Source: an uncultured Rhodospirillales bacterium | GTDB lineage: Bacteria; Pseudomonadota; Alphaproteobacteria; Acetobacterales; Acetobacteraceae | Direction: 5' to 3' | DNA: 33,968 nt | NCBI GenBank assembly: GCA_903881515.1 | Contig: CAIRTN010000074.1 | Location: forward strand, 1 to 33,968 | Made by a program: the position numbers and the translations under genes | In this document: piece after piece, positions 1-8,453 of the stretch | Layout of the letters: each line of letters starts with the position of its first letter | Numbering within the stretch: position 1 is the stretch's first letter | The notes under the pieces: model-generated | Database searches by the model: none | Seen by the model: only the letters and a program-made list of their open reading frames with translations | What the model was told of the DNA's origin: nothing

Positions 1-119
1 CGCGCGACACGGCCTTCGCGCTGGAGCATGGCGCGGACGATTTGCCGTTTCGCTTCAAGCTGTGGTTTGGCAAGGCGTTCGATCTGGCCGGGGCCATCGA
101 GAGTTTCGCCGTTAAGTAA
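1..119 (+). CDS. 3' end of an unrecognised gene (truncated by window edge)
   Basis: An open frame (codons starting at position 3) runs in from the left edge and ends at TAA 117-119. It gives the last 38 residues of a protein, ending ...GAIESFAVK. Codon use is GC-rich and matches the neighbouring genes. The peptide is mixed aromatic and charged, with no motif I recognise, so I assign no function. A hairpin repeat begins one base after the stop, which supports this being a true gene end. Confidence 0.5.
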   Translation, partial: RDTAFALEHGADDLPFRFKLWFGKAFDLAGAIESFAVK

Positions 120-120
120 G

Positions 121-144
121 GCTTCTTTTTTATAAAAAAGAAGC
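121..144 (+). terminator. T6/A6-core hairpin after the first stop codon
   Basis: GCTTCTTTTTT (121-131) and AAAAAAGAAGC (134-144) form a perfect 11-bp stem with a 2-nt centre, followed by an A tract. It starts one base after the stop of the upstream partial gene. The layout (stop codon, hairpin with T6/A6 core, A tract) matches the elements at 191-235, 22081-22122 and 33792-33833. Termination is inferred from position. The A tract downstream is not the U tract of a canonical intrinsic terminator. Confidence 0.55.
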
Positions 145-190
145 AAAAAATTTCATTCGTCGCTGTAGAAGCGTACGTTCATGCAGCGGT

Positions 191-235
191 GAGTAGAAGT
201 TTTTTGGTCCATTTTTTCAAAAAAATACTACTCCC
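191..235 (-). terminator. Stop-codon-anchored T/A hairpin repeat, copy 2
   Basis: On the minus strand the sequence after the TAA of the 62-residue gene reads GGGAGTAG, a T7 run, G, an A6 run, TGGACC, an A6 run and CT. The outer arms GAGTAG (191-196) and CTACTC (228-233) are complementary, and T6 (212-217) pairs with the A run 219-225. It is a divergent relative of the 22081 and 33792 elements and sits in the same position relative to its gene. It probably ends transcription of the panE pair. Confidence 0.55.
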
Positions 236-424
236 TTAGATTACATACCCAACCAAATAAACCAGCAACCCCAGCACAACATAAGCCCCGCCAATCCAAA
301 GCGAGAGCGCTCGCTGCCGAGCGCGCAGTGCGGGAATAAACCGCAGCATCATGAGCAGCGTCAGCGACAGCATCCCGAGGCCGCGCAGCACGTCGACTGG
401 CGGCACGGCCCCGGGGAAGGTCAT
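236..424 (-). CDS. Small two-helix membrane protein, function unknown
   Basis: This 62-residue protein has two hydrophobic segments, about residues 12-30 (LRGLGMLSLTLLMMLRFI) and 42-61 (SLWIGGAYVVLGLLVYLVGY). A short basic stretch (RARQR) lies between them, so both termini are probably on the same side of the inner membrane. The ATG overlaps the panE stop in an ATGA arrangement (421-424), which suggests translational coupling to panE. A hairpin repeat follows the TAA directly. I recognise no family. Expression is supported by the coupled start and the terminator-like element rather than by homology. Confidence 0.55.
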   Translation of the reverse strand: MTFPGAVPPVDVLRGLGMLSLTLLMMLRFIPALRARQRALSLWIGGAYVVLGLLVYLVGYVI

Positions 425-1338
425 CCGCGGCTGGCCTCGTAGACCTTCAGGTGAGTGTAGGCGGCGGCCAGCAGGTTCGCCGGACGCCCGGCGGCGCGGG
501 CGCGGTCCAGCATGTCGCCGACGACGTGGTCGGCCTCGACCTGGCCGCCGCGCAGGAGGTCGCGCAGCATCGAGGCGGCGCCGGGCGATTTCGGGTCTGA
601 CATCTGCTTGCGGGTGAAATCGCGATGCGCCGGGCGCGGCTCATAGCCGGCGGCGGCAGCGGCGGCGGCACAGTCATCGAGGATGCTGAGCACTAGGCCG
701 GCGCCGTCGGGTGTGGCGGAGACGATGCTGCCGATGGTGCCGCGGAACAGGCAGGAGGCGGCTGCGGTGGTGGCCAGGAAGACCCACTTTTCCCACATGT
801 CCTGCATGATCGTGGGCGAGTTCTTCGAATCGAAGCCGCCCTTGGCGATTTCCGGGGCGAGGGCGGCGCAGAACGCCTCCTGCGAGGGCGCACGGGCGCC
901 GAAGGTGAAGCCATGCGCTTTGTTCAGGTGCCGGATGGTGCCGTCGGCGTCCATCGTCACGCCGATGACCGCCACGCCGCCGAGCACGTTTTCCGCGCCG
1001 AAGGCGGCGTCGAGCCGGTCGAGATGGCGGATGCCGTTGAGCTGGGCGATGATCTGCGCGCCGGCGGCGGCCGGGCGGATGGTTTCGATCGCGTCCTCGA
1101 GGTCATAGGCCTTGCAGGACATGATGATCGCGTCATAGCCGGCGCCTGGGGCCTCGCGGGTGACGGTTTTTACCGGAACCGTCAGGTCGCCCATCGGCGA
1201 CTTGATTACCAGACCGTCACGCGCCAATTGCTGGGCACGCTTTGGGCGCACCAGGAAGGTGACGTCCACCCCTGCCGCCGCCAGCCGTCCACCGTAATAG
1301 CCGCCGATACCGCCGGCGCCGAGAATCAGAAGTCGCAT
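421..1338 (-). CDS. panE: 2-dehydropantoate 2-reductase family protein
   Basis: This 305-residue protein belongs to the PanE/ApbA family, which reduces ketopantoate to pantoate with NADPH in pantothenate/CoA synthesis. The N-terminus carries the Rossmann signature GAGGIGGYYGGRLAAAG (residues 7-23), followed by TFLVRPKR, where basic residues fit NADPH preference. The middle has CKAYDLEDAI and QLNG, and the C-terminal helical domain begins near WEKWVFLATTAA, which contains the usual catalytic lysine region. I chose ATG at 1338 because GGGGGTG lies about 4 bases upstream. A start 12 bases further upstream has no better ribosome site. It is divergent from rpiB and overlaps the small membrane gene downstream. 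Family members also act on other 2-oxoacids, so the substrate is not certain. Confidence 0.8.
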   Translation of the reverse strand: MRLLILGAGGIGGYYGGRLAAAGVDVTFLVRPKRAQQLARDGLVIKSPMGDLTVPVKTVTREAPGAGYDAIIMSCKAYDLEDAIETIRPAAAGAQIIAQLNGIRHLDRLDAAFGAENVLGGVAVIGVTMDADGTIRHLNKAHGFTFGARAPSQEAFCAALAPEIAKGGFDSKNSPTIMQDMWEKWVFLATTAAASCLFRGTIGSIVSATPDGAGLVLSILDDCAAAAAAAGYEPRPAHRDFTRKQMSDPKSPGAASMLRDLLRGGQVEADHVVGDMLDRARAAGRPANLLAAAYTHLKVYEASRG

Positions 1339-1452
1339 GGTCACCCCCATCTGTTACCCCCAGCTTGCCGGTCTGCCTGCATGGCCGCAATGCGGGGCGG
1401 CGCAGACCTGCCGGTTTCCCGGCGGGTCGCACGCGTGATAGAGGCTGCTGTC

Positions 1453-1896
1453 ATGAAACAGTCGCTCACCATCGCGATCGGCGCCGATCATGGCGGCCCG
1501 GCGCTGAAGGCCAGTCTCGTTGCGCAGTTGCGCGCGGCTGGCCACACCGTACTTGATATGGGCACCGACGGCCCGGCCCGCGTGGACTATCCGGATTTCG
1601 CTCATCCGGTGTGCGCCGCGGTCGAGAGCGGGCAGGCGCGCTTCGGCATCCTGATCTGCGGCACCGGCATCGGCATGTCGATCGCCGCCAATCGCCATCG
1701 CGGCATCCGCTGCGGGCTGTGCACCGATGTGACCATGGCGCGGCTGACGCGCGAACATAACGACGCCAACGTCCTGGCGCTTGGCGCGCGCATTATCGGC
1801 GAGGCGGTGGCCGCCGATATCGTCGCCGCTTTCCTTGCCGCCAAATATGAGGGCGGCCGCCACCAGGACCGCCTCGACAAACTCAACCCGGCCTGA
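1453..1896 (+). CDS. rpiB: Ribose-5-phosphate isomerase B
   Basis: This 147-residue protein has the usual RpiB/LacAB length. RpiB interconverts ribose 5-phosphate and ribulose 5-phosphate in the cytosol. Visible motifs are the N-terminal GADHGG (10-15), the catalytic-cysteine loop ICGTGIGMSIAANR with Cys69, and REHNDANVLALG with His102. ATG 1453 is preceded by AGAGG at about 8 nt. It is the first gene of the long operon and sits 12 nt before glyA. Ribulose 5-phosphate is the substrate of the RibB domain encoded downstream, so the linkage makes metabolic sense. The 114-bp divergent gap to panE holds a short inverted repeat (GGTCTGC 1370-1376 / GCAGACC 1402-1408) of unknown role. Confidence 0.93.
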   Translation: MKQSLTIAIGADHGGPALKASLVAQLRAAGHTVLDMGTDGPARVDYPDFAHPVCAAVESGQARFGILICGTGIGMSIAANRHRGIRCGLCTDVTMARLTREHNDANVLALGARIIGEAVAADIVAAFLAAKYEGGRHQDRLDKLNPA

Positions 1897-1908
1897 ACGG
1901 AGCCTGCA

Positions 1909-3213
1909 ATGAACGAGCATACCGCGCCCGCGAGCCTGCAGCGCTTCTTCGCCGCGCCGCTTGCCGAAACCGACCCGGAACTTGCCGCCGCCATCGGCCG
2001 CGAACTGCATCGCCAGCAGGACGGCATCGAGTTGATCGCCTCCGAGAACATCGTCTCGGCCGCGGTGATGGAAGCCCAAGGTTCGGTGCTGACCAACAAA
2101 TACGCCGAGGGCTATCCCGGCCGGCGCTATTACGGCGGTTGCGTCGAGGTCGATGTGGCCGAGGTGCTGGCGATCGAGCGTGCCAAGCAATTGTTTTCCT
2201 GTGCCTATGCCAATGTGCAGCCGCATTCCGGCGCGCAGGCGAATCAGGCGGTGTTCCTGGCGCTGGTGAAGCCGGGCGATACCATTCTGGGCATGTCGCT
2301 GGATGCCGGCGGGCACCTGACGCATGGCGCCGCGCCGAACCTGTCGGGCAAGTGGTTCCACGCGGTCCAGTACGGCGTGCGCCGCGAGGACGGGCTGCTG
2401 GACTACGAACAGCTTGAGGCGATGGCCCGCGCCGAGAAGCCGAAGCTGATCATCGCCGGCGGCAGCGCCTATCCGCGGGTGATCGATTTCGCCCGCATCC
2501 GCGCCGTGGCTGACGAGGTCGGCGCGTTCTTTATGGTGGATATGGCGCATTTCGCCGGCTTGGTGGCCGCCGGGGTGTTCCCCAGCCCGCTGCCGCACGC
2601 CCATGTGGTGACGACGACGACGCACAAGACGCTGCGCGGCCCGCGCGGCGGCATGATCCTGTCCAATGATGCGGATCTGGGCAAGAAGTTCAACTCCGCA
2701 GTGTTCCCCGGCCTGCAGGGCGGGCCGCTGATGCATGTGATCGCCGGCAAGGCCGCGGCGTTCGGCGAGGCGCTGCGTCCGGAGTTCGCGGCGTATCAGC
2801 GTGCGGTTGCCGAGAACGCCAAGGTGCTGGCGGCGACGTTGGTGGAGCAGGGTCTGGCGATTGTGACGGGCGGCACCGACAGCCACCTGATGCTGGTCGA
2901 TCTGCGTCCGAAGCGCGTCACCGGCAAGGCCGCCGAGGCGACGCTGGAGCGGGCGCATATGACGGCGAACAAGAACGCCATCCCGTTCGACCCTGAGAAG
3001 CCGGCGATCACCTCGGGCATTCGCCTGGGCACGCCGGCCGGCACCACGCGCGGCTTCGGCACCGCCGAGTTCGCCCAGATTGGCCGCCTGATCGGCAAGG
3101 TGCTGGATGGGCTTGCGGCGTCGAACGACGGCACCAATGCCATCGTCGAAGCCGCCGTCGGCGCCGAGGTGCAGGATTTGTGCGCCCGTTTCCCGATCTA
3201 TCCCAACAGGTAA
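1909..3213 (+). CDS. glyA: Serine hydroxymethyltransferase
   Basis: This 434-residue PLP enzyme converts serine and tetrahydrofolate to glycine and 5,10-methylene-THF. Family signatures are [10 protein letters not shown] (41-50), the [15 protein letters not shown] block, DMAHFAGL (211-218) and [16 protein letters not shown] with the Schiff-base lysine Lys240. Length is normal and complete. GGAG lies about 7 nt before ATG 1909. It is followed 6 nt later by nrdR, a conserved alphaproteobacterial order that links one-carbon units to dNTP supply. Confidence 0.97.
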   Translation: MNEHTAPASLQRFFAAPLAETDPELAAAIGRELHRQQDGIELIASENIVSAAVMEAQGSVLTNKYAEGYPGRRYYGGCVEVDVAEVLAIERAKQLFSCAYANVQPHSGAQANQAVFLALVKPGDTILGMSLDAGGHLTHGAAPNLSGKWFHAVQYGVRREDGLLDYEQLEAMARAEKPKLIIAGGSAYPRVIDFARIRAVADEVGAFFMVDMAHFAGLVAAGVFPSPLPHAHVVTTTTHKTLRGPRGGMILSNDADLGKKFNSAVFPGLQGGPLMHVIAGKAAAFGEALRPEFAAYQRAVAENAKVLAATLVEQGLAIVTGGTDSHLMLVDLRPKRVTGKAAEATLERAHMTANKNAIPFDPEKPAITSGIRLGTPAGTTRGFGTAEFAQIGRLIGKVLDGLAASNDGTNAIVEAAVGAEVQDLCARFPIYPNR

Positions 3214-3219
3214 ACCGCC

Positions 3220-3681
3220 ATGCGCTGCCCGTTCTGTGGCCACGAGGATACGCAGGTAAAGGATAGCCGGCCCGCCGAGGACAACTCGGCGATCCGGCGC
3301 CGGCGCTCGTGCTCGGCCTGCGGGCAGCGTTTCACCACCGTCGAACGGGTGCAGCTGCGCGAGATCACCGTGGTGAAAACCGACGGACGGCGCGTGCTGT
3401 TCGACCGTGACAAGCTGGCCCGCTCGGTCCGCGTCGCGCTGCGCAAGCGGCCGGTGGACGACGACCGCATCGAACGGGTGGTCAACGGCATCGTGCGGCA
3501 GTTGGAAGCCTCCGGCGATGCCGAAGTCGACAGCAAGCAGATCGGCGAGCTGGTGATGGAGACGCTGAAAGAGGTGGATACCGTCGCCTATGTCCGCTTC
3601 GCCTCGGTCTATCGCAACTTCCGCGAAGCCAAGGATTTCGAAGCCTTCATCGGCGAATTCGGCGGCGAGCCCGACGCCTGA
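3220..3681 (+). CDS. nrdR: Transcriptional repressor NrdR
   Basis: This 153-residue protein has the NrdR layout. A zinc ribbon (Cys3, Cys6, Cys31, Cys34) is followed by an ATP-cone domain, beginning about residue 49 at [18 protein letters not shown]. NrdR senses ATP/dATP and represses ribonucleotide reductase operons. Its stop overlaps the ribD start (TGATG, 3679-3683). No ribonucleotide reductase gene is in this window, so its targets lie elsewhere. Confidence 0.95.
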   Translation: MRCPFCGHEDTQVKDSRPAEDNSAIRRRRSCSACGQRFTTVERVQLREITVVKTDGRRVLFDRDKLARSVRVALRKRPVDDDRIERVVNGIVRQLEASGDAEVDSKQIGELVMETLKEVDTVAYVRFASVYRNFREAKDFEAFIGEFGGEPDA

Positions 3682-4778
3682 TGCAGGATGAGCAGCACAT
3701 GCGTGCGGCGCTGGCCCTGGCGCGCCGGCATGTCGGCGAGACCTGGCCGAACCCGTCGGTGGGCTGCGTCATCGTCAAGGATGGCCGCGTCGTCGGCCGC
3801 GCCACAACCGCCCCCTCCGGCCGGCCGCATGCCGAGCCGCAGGCGTTGGCGATGGCTGGCGAGCAGGCGCGCGGGGCCACCGCCTATGTCACGCTGGAAC
3901 CGTGCTGCTTCCACGGCCGGACCCCGCCCTGCACCGAGGCGCTGATCGCGGCGGGGATCGCCCGTGTGGTGATCGGTGCGCGCGACCCCGATCCGCGGGT
4001 GAACGGCGCCGGGCTGGAACGGCTGCGTGAGGCCGGGATCGAGGTGGTGCTGGGCGTGCTGGCCGGCGAGGCCGAGGCCGTCGCCGCCGGGCTCTACACC
4101 CGCATTCGCCTGGGCCGGCCCTATGTGACGCTGAAACTGGCCTCCACGCTCGATGGCCGGATCGCCACCCATGCCGGCGAAAGCCAGTGGATCACCGGCG
4201 CCGATGCCCGCCGTGCCGCGCACGCGCTGCGCGGCCGCAACGACGCCGTGCTGGTCGGCATCGGCACCGCGCGGGCCGACAATCCGGCGCTGACCTGCCG
4301 CATTCCGGGCTTCAAGGCGACGCCCTCGGTGCGCGTCGTCGCCGACAGCCATCTGCGCCTGTCGCTGACCAGCGAACTGGTCGCCTCGGCGCATGATGCG
4401 CCCACCTGGATCCTGACCCGCGCCGATGCCGACGCCGCGCGGGCCGAGGCGTTGCGTCAGGCTGGCGTCACCCTGCTGCCGGTGGCCGCCGCCACGCCGG
4501 GGATCGATCTGGTCGAAGGGCTGCAGACGCTGGCCGAGCAGGGCATCACCCGGTTGCTGGTCGAGGGCGGGGCCGGCATTGCCGCGGCCCTGCTGCATGC
4601 CGATCTGGTCGATGCCGTCGCCTGGTTCCACGCCCCTGCGGTGATGGGCGGTGACGGGTTGCCGGCCGCGGCCTCGTTCGGCACCGCGCATCTCGCCGAC
4701 CTCCGCCGCTTCCGCCGCACCGCGATGCGTCCGGTCGGGGAGGACATGTTCAGCGAATACGTGCGGAGGGCCGCCTGA
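3681..4778 (+). CDS. ribD: Bifunctional riboflavin deaminase/reductase
   Basis: This 365-residue fusion of two enzymes carries out steps 2 and 3 of the GTP branch of riboflavin synthesis. The N-terminal deaminase (about 1-145) has the zinc site His50-Ala-Glu52 and PCCFHGRTPPC with Cys75 and Cys84. The C-terminal NADPH reductase (about 150-360) has TLKLASTLDGRIA, SQWITG, GIGTARADNP and the VEGGAGIAAALL phosphate/NADP region. The start overlaps the nrdR stop and the stop overlaps the ribE start (TGATG). No FMN riboswitch can precede it, because there is no space between the genes. Confidence 0.95.
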   Translation: MQDEQHMRAALALARRHVGETWPNPSVGCVIVKDGRVVGRATTAPSGRPHAEPQALAMAGEQARGATAYVTLEPCCFHGRTPPCTEALIAAGIARVVIGARDPDPRVNGAGLERLREAGIEVVLGVLAGEAEAVAAGLYTRIRLGRPYVTLKLASTLDGRIATHAGESQWITGADARRAAHALRGRNDAVLVGIGTARADNPALTCRIPGFKATPSVRVVADSHLRLSLTSELVASAHDAPTWILTRADADAARAEALRQAGVTLLPVAAATPGIDLVEGLQTLAEQGITRLLVEGGAGIAAALLHADLVDAVAWFHAPAVMGGDGLPAAASFGTAHLADLRRFRRTAMRPVGEDMFSEYVRRAA

Positions 4779-5377
4779 TGTTCACCGGCATTGTCACCGG
4801 CCTCGGCACCGTCCGCGAGGTCAGCCCGCTTGCCGGCGCGGCCGATATGCGGCTGGTGATCGCCACGCCGTGGGCGGACACCGCCGCGATCCCGATCGGC
4901 GCGTCGATCGCCTGTTCCGGCTGTTGCCTGACGGCGATCGAGCTTGGCGCCGACTGGTTCGCCGTTACCGCCTCGGCCGAGACGCTGGCGAAGACCACGC
5001 TGGGCGCCTGGAAGCCCGGCACCCGCGTCAATCTGGAGCGCCCGCTGCGCATCGGCGACGAGCTTGGCGGGCATATCGTCGCCGGGCATGTCGACGGGGT
5101 CGGCCGCGTGCTGTCGGCCACGCCCGATCACGGCTCCACCCGCTGGCTGTTCGACGTGCCGCGCGATATCGCCCGCTTCATCGCCCCCAAGGGCAGTGTC
5201 GCCGTCGATGGGGTATCGCTGACCGTCAACGAGGTCGATGGCACCAGCTTCGGCGTCAACATCATCCCGCATACCTCCGCCGTCACCAGCTTCGGGCATC
5301 TCGCGCCGGGCGATGCGGTCAACATCGAGATCGACACGGTGGCGCGCTACGTCGCCCGTCTGAGGGACTTCGCATGA
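4778..5377 (+). CDS. ribE: Riboflavin synthase, alpha chain
   Basis: This 199-residue protein starts with the diagnostic MFTGIVTGLGTV and contains two tandem homologous beta-barrel repeats. The first holds CSGCCLTAIELG and the second VAVDGVSLTVNEVDG. The enzyme dismutates two 6,7-dimethyl-8-ribityllumazines to riboflavin and the pyrimidine intermediate. The GHIVAGHVDGVG motif between the repeats is typical. It overlaps both neighbours by 1-4 nt (ATGA with ribB), implying translational coupling. Confidence 0.95.
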   Translation: MFTGIVTGLGTVREVSPLAGAADMRLVIATPWADTAAIPIGASIACSGCCLTAIELGADWFAVTASAETLAKTTLGAWKPGTRVNLERPLRIGDELGGHIVAGHVDGVGRVLSATPDHGSTRWLFDVPRDIARFIAPKGSVAVDGVSLTVNEVDGTSFGVNIIPHTSAVTSFGHLAPGDAVNIEIDTVARYVARLRDFA

Positions 5378-6492
5378 CGCTTACCCGCTCCCTGTCCGAC
5401 TATCTGGCCTCCGCCGAGGACCTGATCGAGGAGGCCCGCGAGGGCCGGATGTTCATCCTGGTCGATGACGAGGACCGCGAGAACGAGGGCGACCTGGTCA
5501 TCCCCGCCCAGTTCGCCACCCCCGATGCGATCAACTTCATGGCACGGCATGCCCGCGGCCTGATCTGCCTGGCGCTGACCCGCGCGCGCGTCGAGCATCT
5601 CGGCCTGCCGCTGATGAGCCAGCACAACGGCACAAGGCATTCCACCGCCTTCACCGTCTCGATTGAGGCGCGCGACGGGGTGACCACCGGCATCTCCGCG
5701 CATGACCGCGCCCGCACCGTCTCGGTTGCCATCGGCGCCGAGACCAAGCGCGACGACATCGTCACCCCCGGCCACGTTTTCCCGCTGATGGCGCGCGAGG
5801 GCGGCACGCTGATCCGCGCCGGGCATACCGAAGCCGCGGTGGACATTGCCCGCCTCGCCGGGCTCAACCCCGCCGGCGTGATCTGCGAGATCATGAACGA
5901 CGACGGCACCATGGCCCGCCTGCCTGATCTGGTGACCTTCGCGCAGCACCACAACCTCAAGCTCGGCACCATCGCCGACCTGATCGCGCATCGCCGCCGC
6001 ACGGAGAAGCTGATCCGCCGCCTGTCCGAGGGCACCATCGAGCACAGGATCGGCGGCGCGTGGCACGCCATCACCTATGCCAACACGGTCGACTACATCG
6101 AGCATCTCGTGCTGACCAAGGGCGACCTGTCCGCCCCCGGCGCTGTGCCGGTGCGCATGCATGGCGTGGACATGATCAACGACGTGCTGGGCAGCCGCAC
6201 CCGGGCGACGCTGGAAGGCGCGATGCAGATGATCGCCGACGAGGGCCGCGGCGCCGTCGTGCTGCTGCGCGAAATGCGCCCGACCGCTCTGTCGGAACGC
6301 GTCGCCCAGCTCAACGCCAGCGATGCCGCCGGCAATCAGCTGCGCGACTACGGCATCGGCGCGCAGATCCTGCTCGATCTCGGCGTGCGGGACATGGTGC
6401 TGCTGTCCAACACCCAGCGCACCATCATCGGCATCGAGGGCTACGGCCTGAACATCGTCGACCAGCGCCCCATCGAGGGCGGAGGGGACTGA
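5374..6492 (+). CDS. ribB: DHBP synthase with degenerate RibA-like C-terminal domain (RibBX type)
   Basis: This is a 372-residue protein. Residues about 1-215 are 3,4-dihydroxy-2-butanone 4-phosphate synthase, which makes the four-carbon unit from ribulose 5-phosphate: the acidic loop DDEDRENEGDL (31-41), RHSTAFTVSIEA and IRAGHTEA are intact. Residues about 216-372 align with GTP cyclohydrolase II. However, the zinc-cysteine region (normally SECLTGD...RCDCG) reads HGVDMINDVLGSRTRA here, with no cysteine, while the flanking YGIGAQIL and EGYGLNIV segments survive. This domain should not be an active zinc cyclohydrolase. The arrangement matches the RibBX variant described in Proteobacteria, so a separate ribA is expected elsewhere. 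ATG 5374 overlaps the ribE stop. Confidence 0.93.
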   Translation: MTLTRSLSDYLASAEDLIEEAREGRMFILVDDEDRENEGDLVIPAQFATPDAINFMARHARGLICLALTRARVEHLGLPLMSQHNGTRHSTAFTVSIEARDGVTTGISAHDRARTVSVAIGAETKRDDIVTPGHVFPLMAREGGTLIRAGHTEAAVDIARLAGLNPAGVICEIMNDDGTMARLPDLVTFAQHHNLKLGTIADLIAHRRRTEKLIRRLSEGTIEHRIGGAWHAITYANTVDYIEHLVLTKGDLSAPGAVPVRMHGVDMINDVLGSRTRATLEGAMQMIADEGRGAVVLLREMRPTALSERVAQLNASDAAGNQLRDYGIGAQILLDLGVRDMVLLSNTQRTIIGIEGYGLNIVDQRPIEGGGD

Positions 6493-6496
6493 GCCA

Positions 6497-6979
6497 ATGA
6501 GCACCGCCGACGCCCCCCTGCCGAAAGCCCCGGTCATCGACGGCCCCGCGCCGCATCTGCTGATCGTGCGCGCGCCCTACTACACGAAGATTGTCGACGG
6601 TCTGCGCGACGGCGCCGAACGCATGCTGCGCGAGGCCGGCGCGACCTTCGATGTGATCGACATCGCAGGCGCCCTGGAACTCGCCGCCACCATCCGCTTC
6701 GCCGTGCGCGGCAGCCGCCGCTATGACGGCTATATCGCGCTCGGCTGCGTGGTGAAGGGCGAGACCGATCATTACGAGCATGTCTGCCGCGAGGCGATGT
6801 CGGGCCTGACCCGGGTCGGCCTCGATTTCGGCCTCGCGCTGGGCAACGGCCTGCTGACGGTTGCCAGCGAGGATCAGGCGACCGCCCGCTCCGGCGCCGA
6901 CGGCCACAACAAGGGCGCCGAGGCTGCTGCCGCAGCCCTCATCCAGATCAACACCGCCCGCCGCCTGGGGGCGTTCTGA
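6497..6979 (+). CDS. ribH: 6,7-dimethyl-8-ribityllumazine synthase
   Basis: This 160-residue protein condenses the butanone phosphate made by RibB with the RibD-derived pyrimidine. Visible are IAGALELA (57-64), the phosphate-binding region GCVVKGETDHYEHV (83-96) with the catalytic histidine expected at His92, and NGLLTVASEDQA. Length suits an icosahedral or decameric lumazine synthase. It starts 4 nt after ribB, and its stop overlaps nusB (TGATG). Confidence 0.95.
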   Translation: MSTADAPLPKAPVIDGPAPHLLIVRAPYYTKIVDGLRDGAERMLREAGATFDVIDIAGALELAATIRFAVRGSRRYDGYIALGCVVKGETDHYEHVCREAMSGLTRVGLDFGLALGNGLLTVASEDQATARSGADGHNKGAEAAAAALIQINTARRLGAF

Positions 6980-7461
6980 TGGCCGCCAAGTCCCGCCCGC
7001 GCACCTCGGCGCGCGTCGCCGCCGTGCAGGCATTGTTTCAGGCTGAGCAGACGCAGATCAGCGCCGAGACGGTGATCGACGAATTCATCCGCCACCGCCT
7101 GGGCGAACTGCCCGGCACCGGCGGCTTCGAGGACGGCCGCGCGCCGGATGCCGACGTGAAGCTGTTCTCCCGCATCGTCCGCGCCGCCACCCTGCAGCAG
7201 GACGAGCTGGACGCTTTGATCGCCGCAAATCTGCCCGAGGGCTGGCCCACTGAGCGGCTCGACCCCGTGCTGCGCGCCCTGATGCGCGCCGGCGCGGCCG
7301 AGTTCTGGATGCCCGACAGCGCGCCGGCCAAGGTGATCATTAACGAGTATCTCGACGTCGCACACGGCTTCTTCGAGGGCGAGGAGCCGCGCATGGCCAA
7401 CGGCATGCTGGATCGTCTCGCGCGCCTGTTGCGTCCCAAAGAATTCGCCCCGGCCGAATGA
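6979..7461 (+). CDS. nusB: Transcription antitermination factor NusB
   Basis: This 160-residue all-helical protein binds BoxA RNA with NusE (S10) during rRNA antitermination. The N-terminus TSARVAAVQALFQAEQ (9-24) is the NusB signature. LDPVLRALMRAGAAEFW and PAKVIINEYLDVAHGFF match the conserved C-terminal helices. Its position directly after ribH and before thiL is the common proteobacterial arrangement. The stop overlaps the thiL ATG (ATGA). Confidence 0.93.
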   Translation: MAAKSRPRTSARVAAVQALFQAEQTQISAETVIDEFIRHRLGELPGTGGFEDGRAPDADVKLFSRIVRAATLQQDELDALIAANLPEGWPTERLDPVLRALMRAGAAEFWMPDSAPAKVIINEYLDVAHGFFEGEEPRMANGMLDRLARLLRPKEFAPAE

Positions 7462-8453
7462 GCCTTCTCCCTGCATCGCCTCCGCTAGCGGGGGAGAGCG
7501 GGGCAGGGGACCTCCCCGCCGAATTCCGCCTGATCGGCGCGCATTTCCGCCCGCTCGCCGGCCCCGGCGCGCTGGACCTGACCGACGATGCCGCCGTCTT
7601 TACGCCGCCGCCGGGGCGGGACATCGTCATCGCCGCCGATGCGATGGTCGCCGGCGTCCATTTCTTGCCCAACGACCCGCCGGACCTGATTGCGCGCAAG
7701 CTGCTGCGCACCAATCTCTCCGACCTCGCCGCGATGGGCGCGGCGCCGCTGGGCTATCTGATGACCACCTCGTTCCCGCGCGGCACGCCGGATCGGTGGA
7801 TCGCCGCCTTCGCCCGCGGACTGGCGGCCGATCAGGCCGAATTCGGCCTCACCCTGCTCGGCGGCGACACCACCTCCACCCCCGGCCCGCTCAGCCTGTC
7901 GCTGACCATCCTCGGCACCATTGCGCCGGGCACAGCGCTGCGCCGCAACGGCGCGCGGCCGGGCGATGGGCTGTGGGTCAGCGGCACGATCGGCGACGGC
8001 GCGCTGGGGCTGCTCGCCGCCCGTGGCGAGATCGACGATGCTTGGCTCGCCGACCGCTACCGCCTGCCGCAACCCCGGCTTGCCCTGGGGCAGGCGCTGG
8101 TCGGCATCGCTTCTGCCTGCATGGACGTCTCCGACGGCCTGGTGCAGGACGCCGGACACCTCGCCCGCGAGAGCGGCTGCGCTATCGAGATCGAGGCGGC
8201 GCGCGTGCCGCTGTCCCCCGCGGCCAGGGCGCAGAACCGTCTCGATCTGTGCCTGACTGGCGGTGACGACTACGAATTGCTGTTTTCTGTGCCCATCGAG
8301 AAAGAAAATTCTCTGATTGCCGCGTCCCGCGCGAAATGCATCCCCGTTTCCCGCATCGGGTCCTTCCTGCCGGGAGCCCCGCATGTCACGGTCCGCGCCC
8401 CCGACGGCGCCGCGCTGGCATTCCCCCGCGGCGGATGGAGCCATATTCCTTGA
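7458..8453 (+). CDS. thiL: Thiamine-monophosphate kinase
   Basis: This 331-residue protein phosphorylates thiamine monophosphate to thiamine diphosphate. Conserved segments are LTDDAAVF (Mg/ATP), IAADAMVAGVHF, RTNLSDLAAMGA, TLLGGDTTS, MDVSDGLVQDAGHLA and the late TGGDDYELLF. The family-conserved part begins near residue 21 (EFRLIGAHFRPL). The first ~18 residues (MSLLPASPPLAGESGAGD) are encoded by a palindromic repeat (7467-7509). No alternative ATG lies between the repeat and the conserved region, so ATG 7458, overlapping the nusB stop, is the best start. Confidence 0.92.
   Translation: MSLLPASPPLAGESGAGDLPAEFRLIGAHFRPLAGPGALDLTDDAAVFTPPPGRDIVIAADAMVAGVHFLPNDPPDLIARKLLRTNLSDLAAMGAAPLGYLMTTSFPRGTPDRWIAAFARGLAADQAEFGLTLLGGDTTSTPGPLSLSLTILGTIAPGTALRRNGARPGDGLWVSGTIGDGALGLLAARGEIDDAWLADRYRLPQPRLALGQALVGIASACMDVSDGLVQDAGHLARESGCAIEIEAARVPLSPAARAQNRLDLCLTGGDDYELLFSVPIEKENSLIAASRAKCIPVSRIGSFLPGAPHVTVRAPDGAALAFPRGGWSHIP
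7467..7509. repeat. Imperfect palindrome inside the 5' end of thiL
   Basis: Outer arms CCCTGC (7469-7474) and GCAGGG (7503-7508) flank an imperfect inner stem centred on CCGCTAGCGG. The composition (runs of CTCC, GCTAGCGGGGGAGAG, GGGGCAGGGG) looks like the short extragenic palindromes scattered through many proteobacterial genomes. Here it is read as codons 4-17 of thiL. I see only one copy in this window, so calling it a repeat rests on resemblance. Confidence 0.45.

Noticed and set aside
1354-3243. 629-codon minus-strand frame over rpiB and glyA
   Set aside because: Shadow frame of two fully conserved enzymes; no plausible start region or motif.
3620-3690. FMN riboswitch upstream of ribD
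   Set aside because: nrdR and ribD overlap and no RFN-like sequence is seen there or before rpiB; the riboflavin genes appear to be expressed as part of the housekeeping operon.
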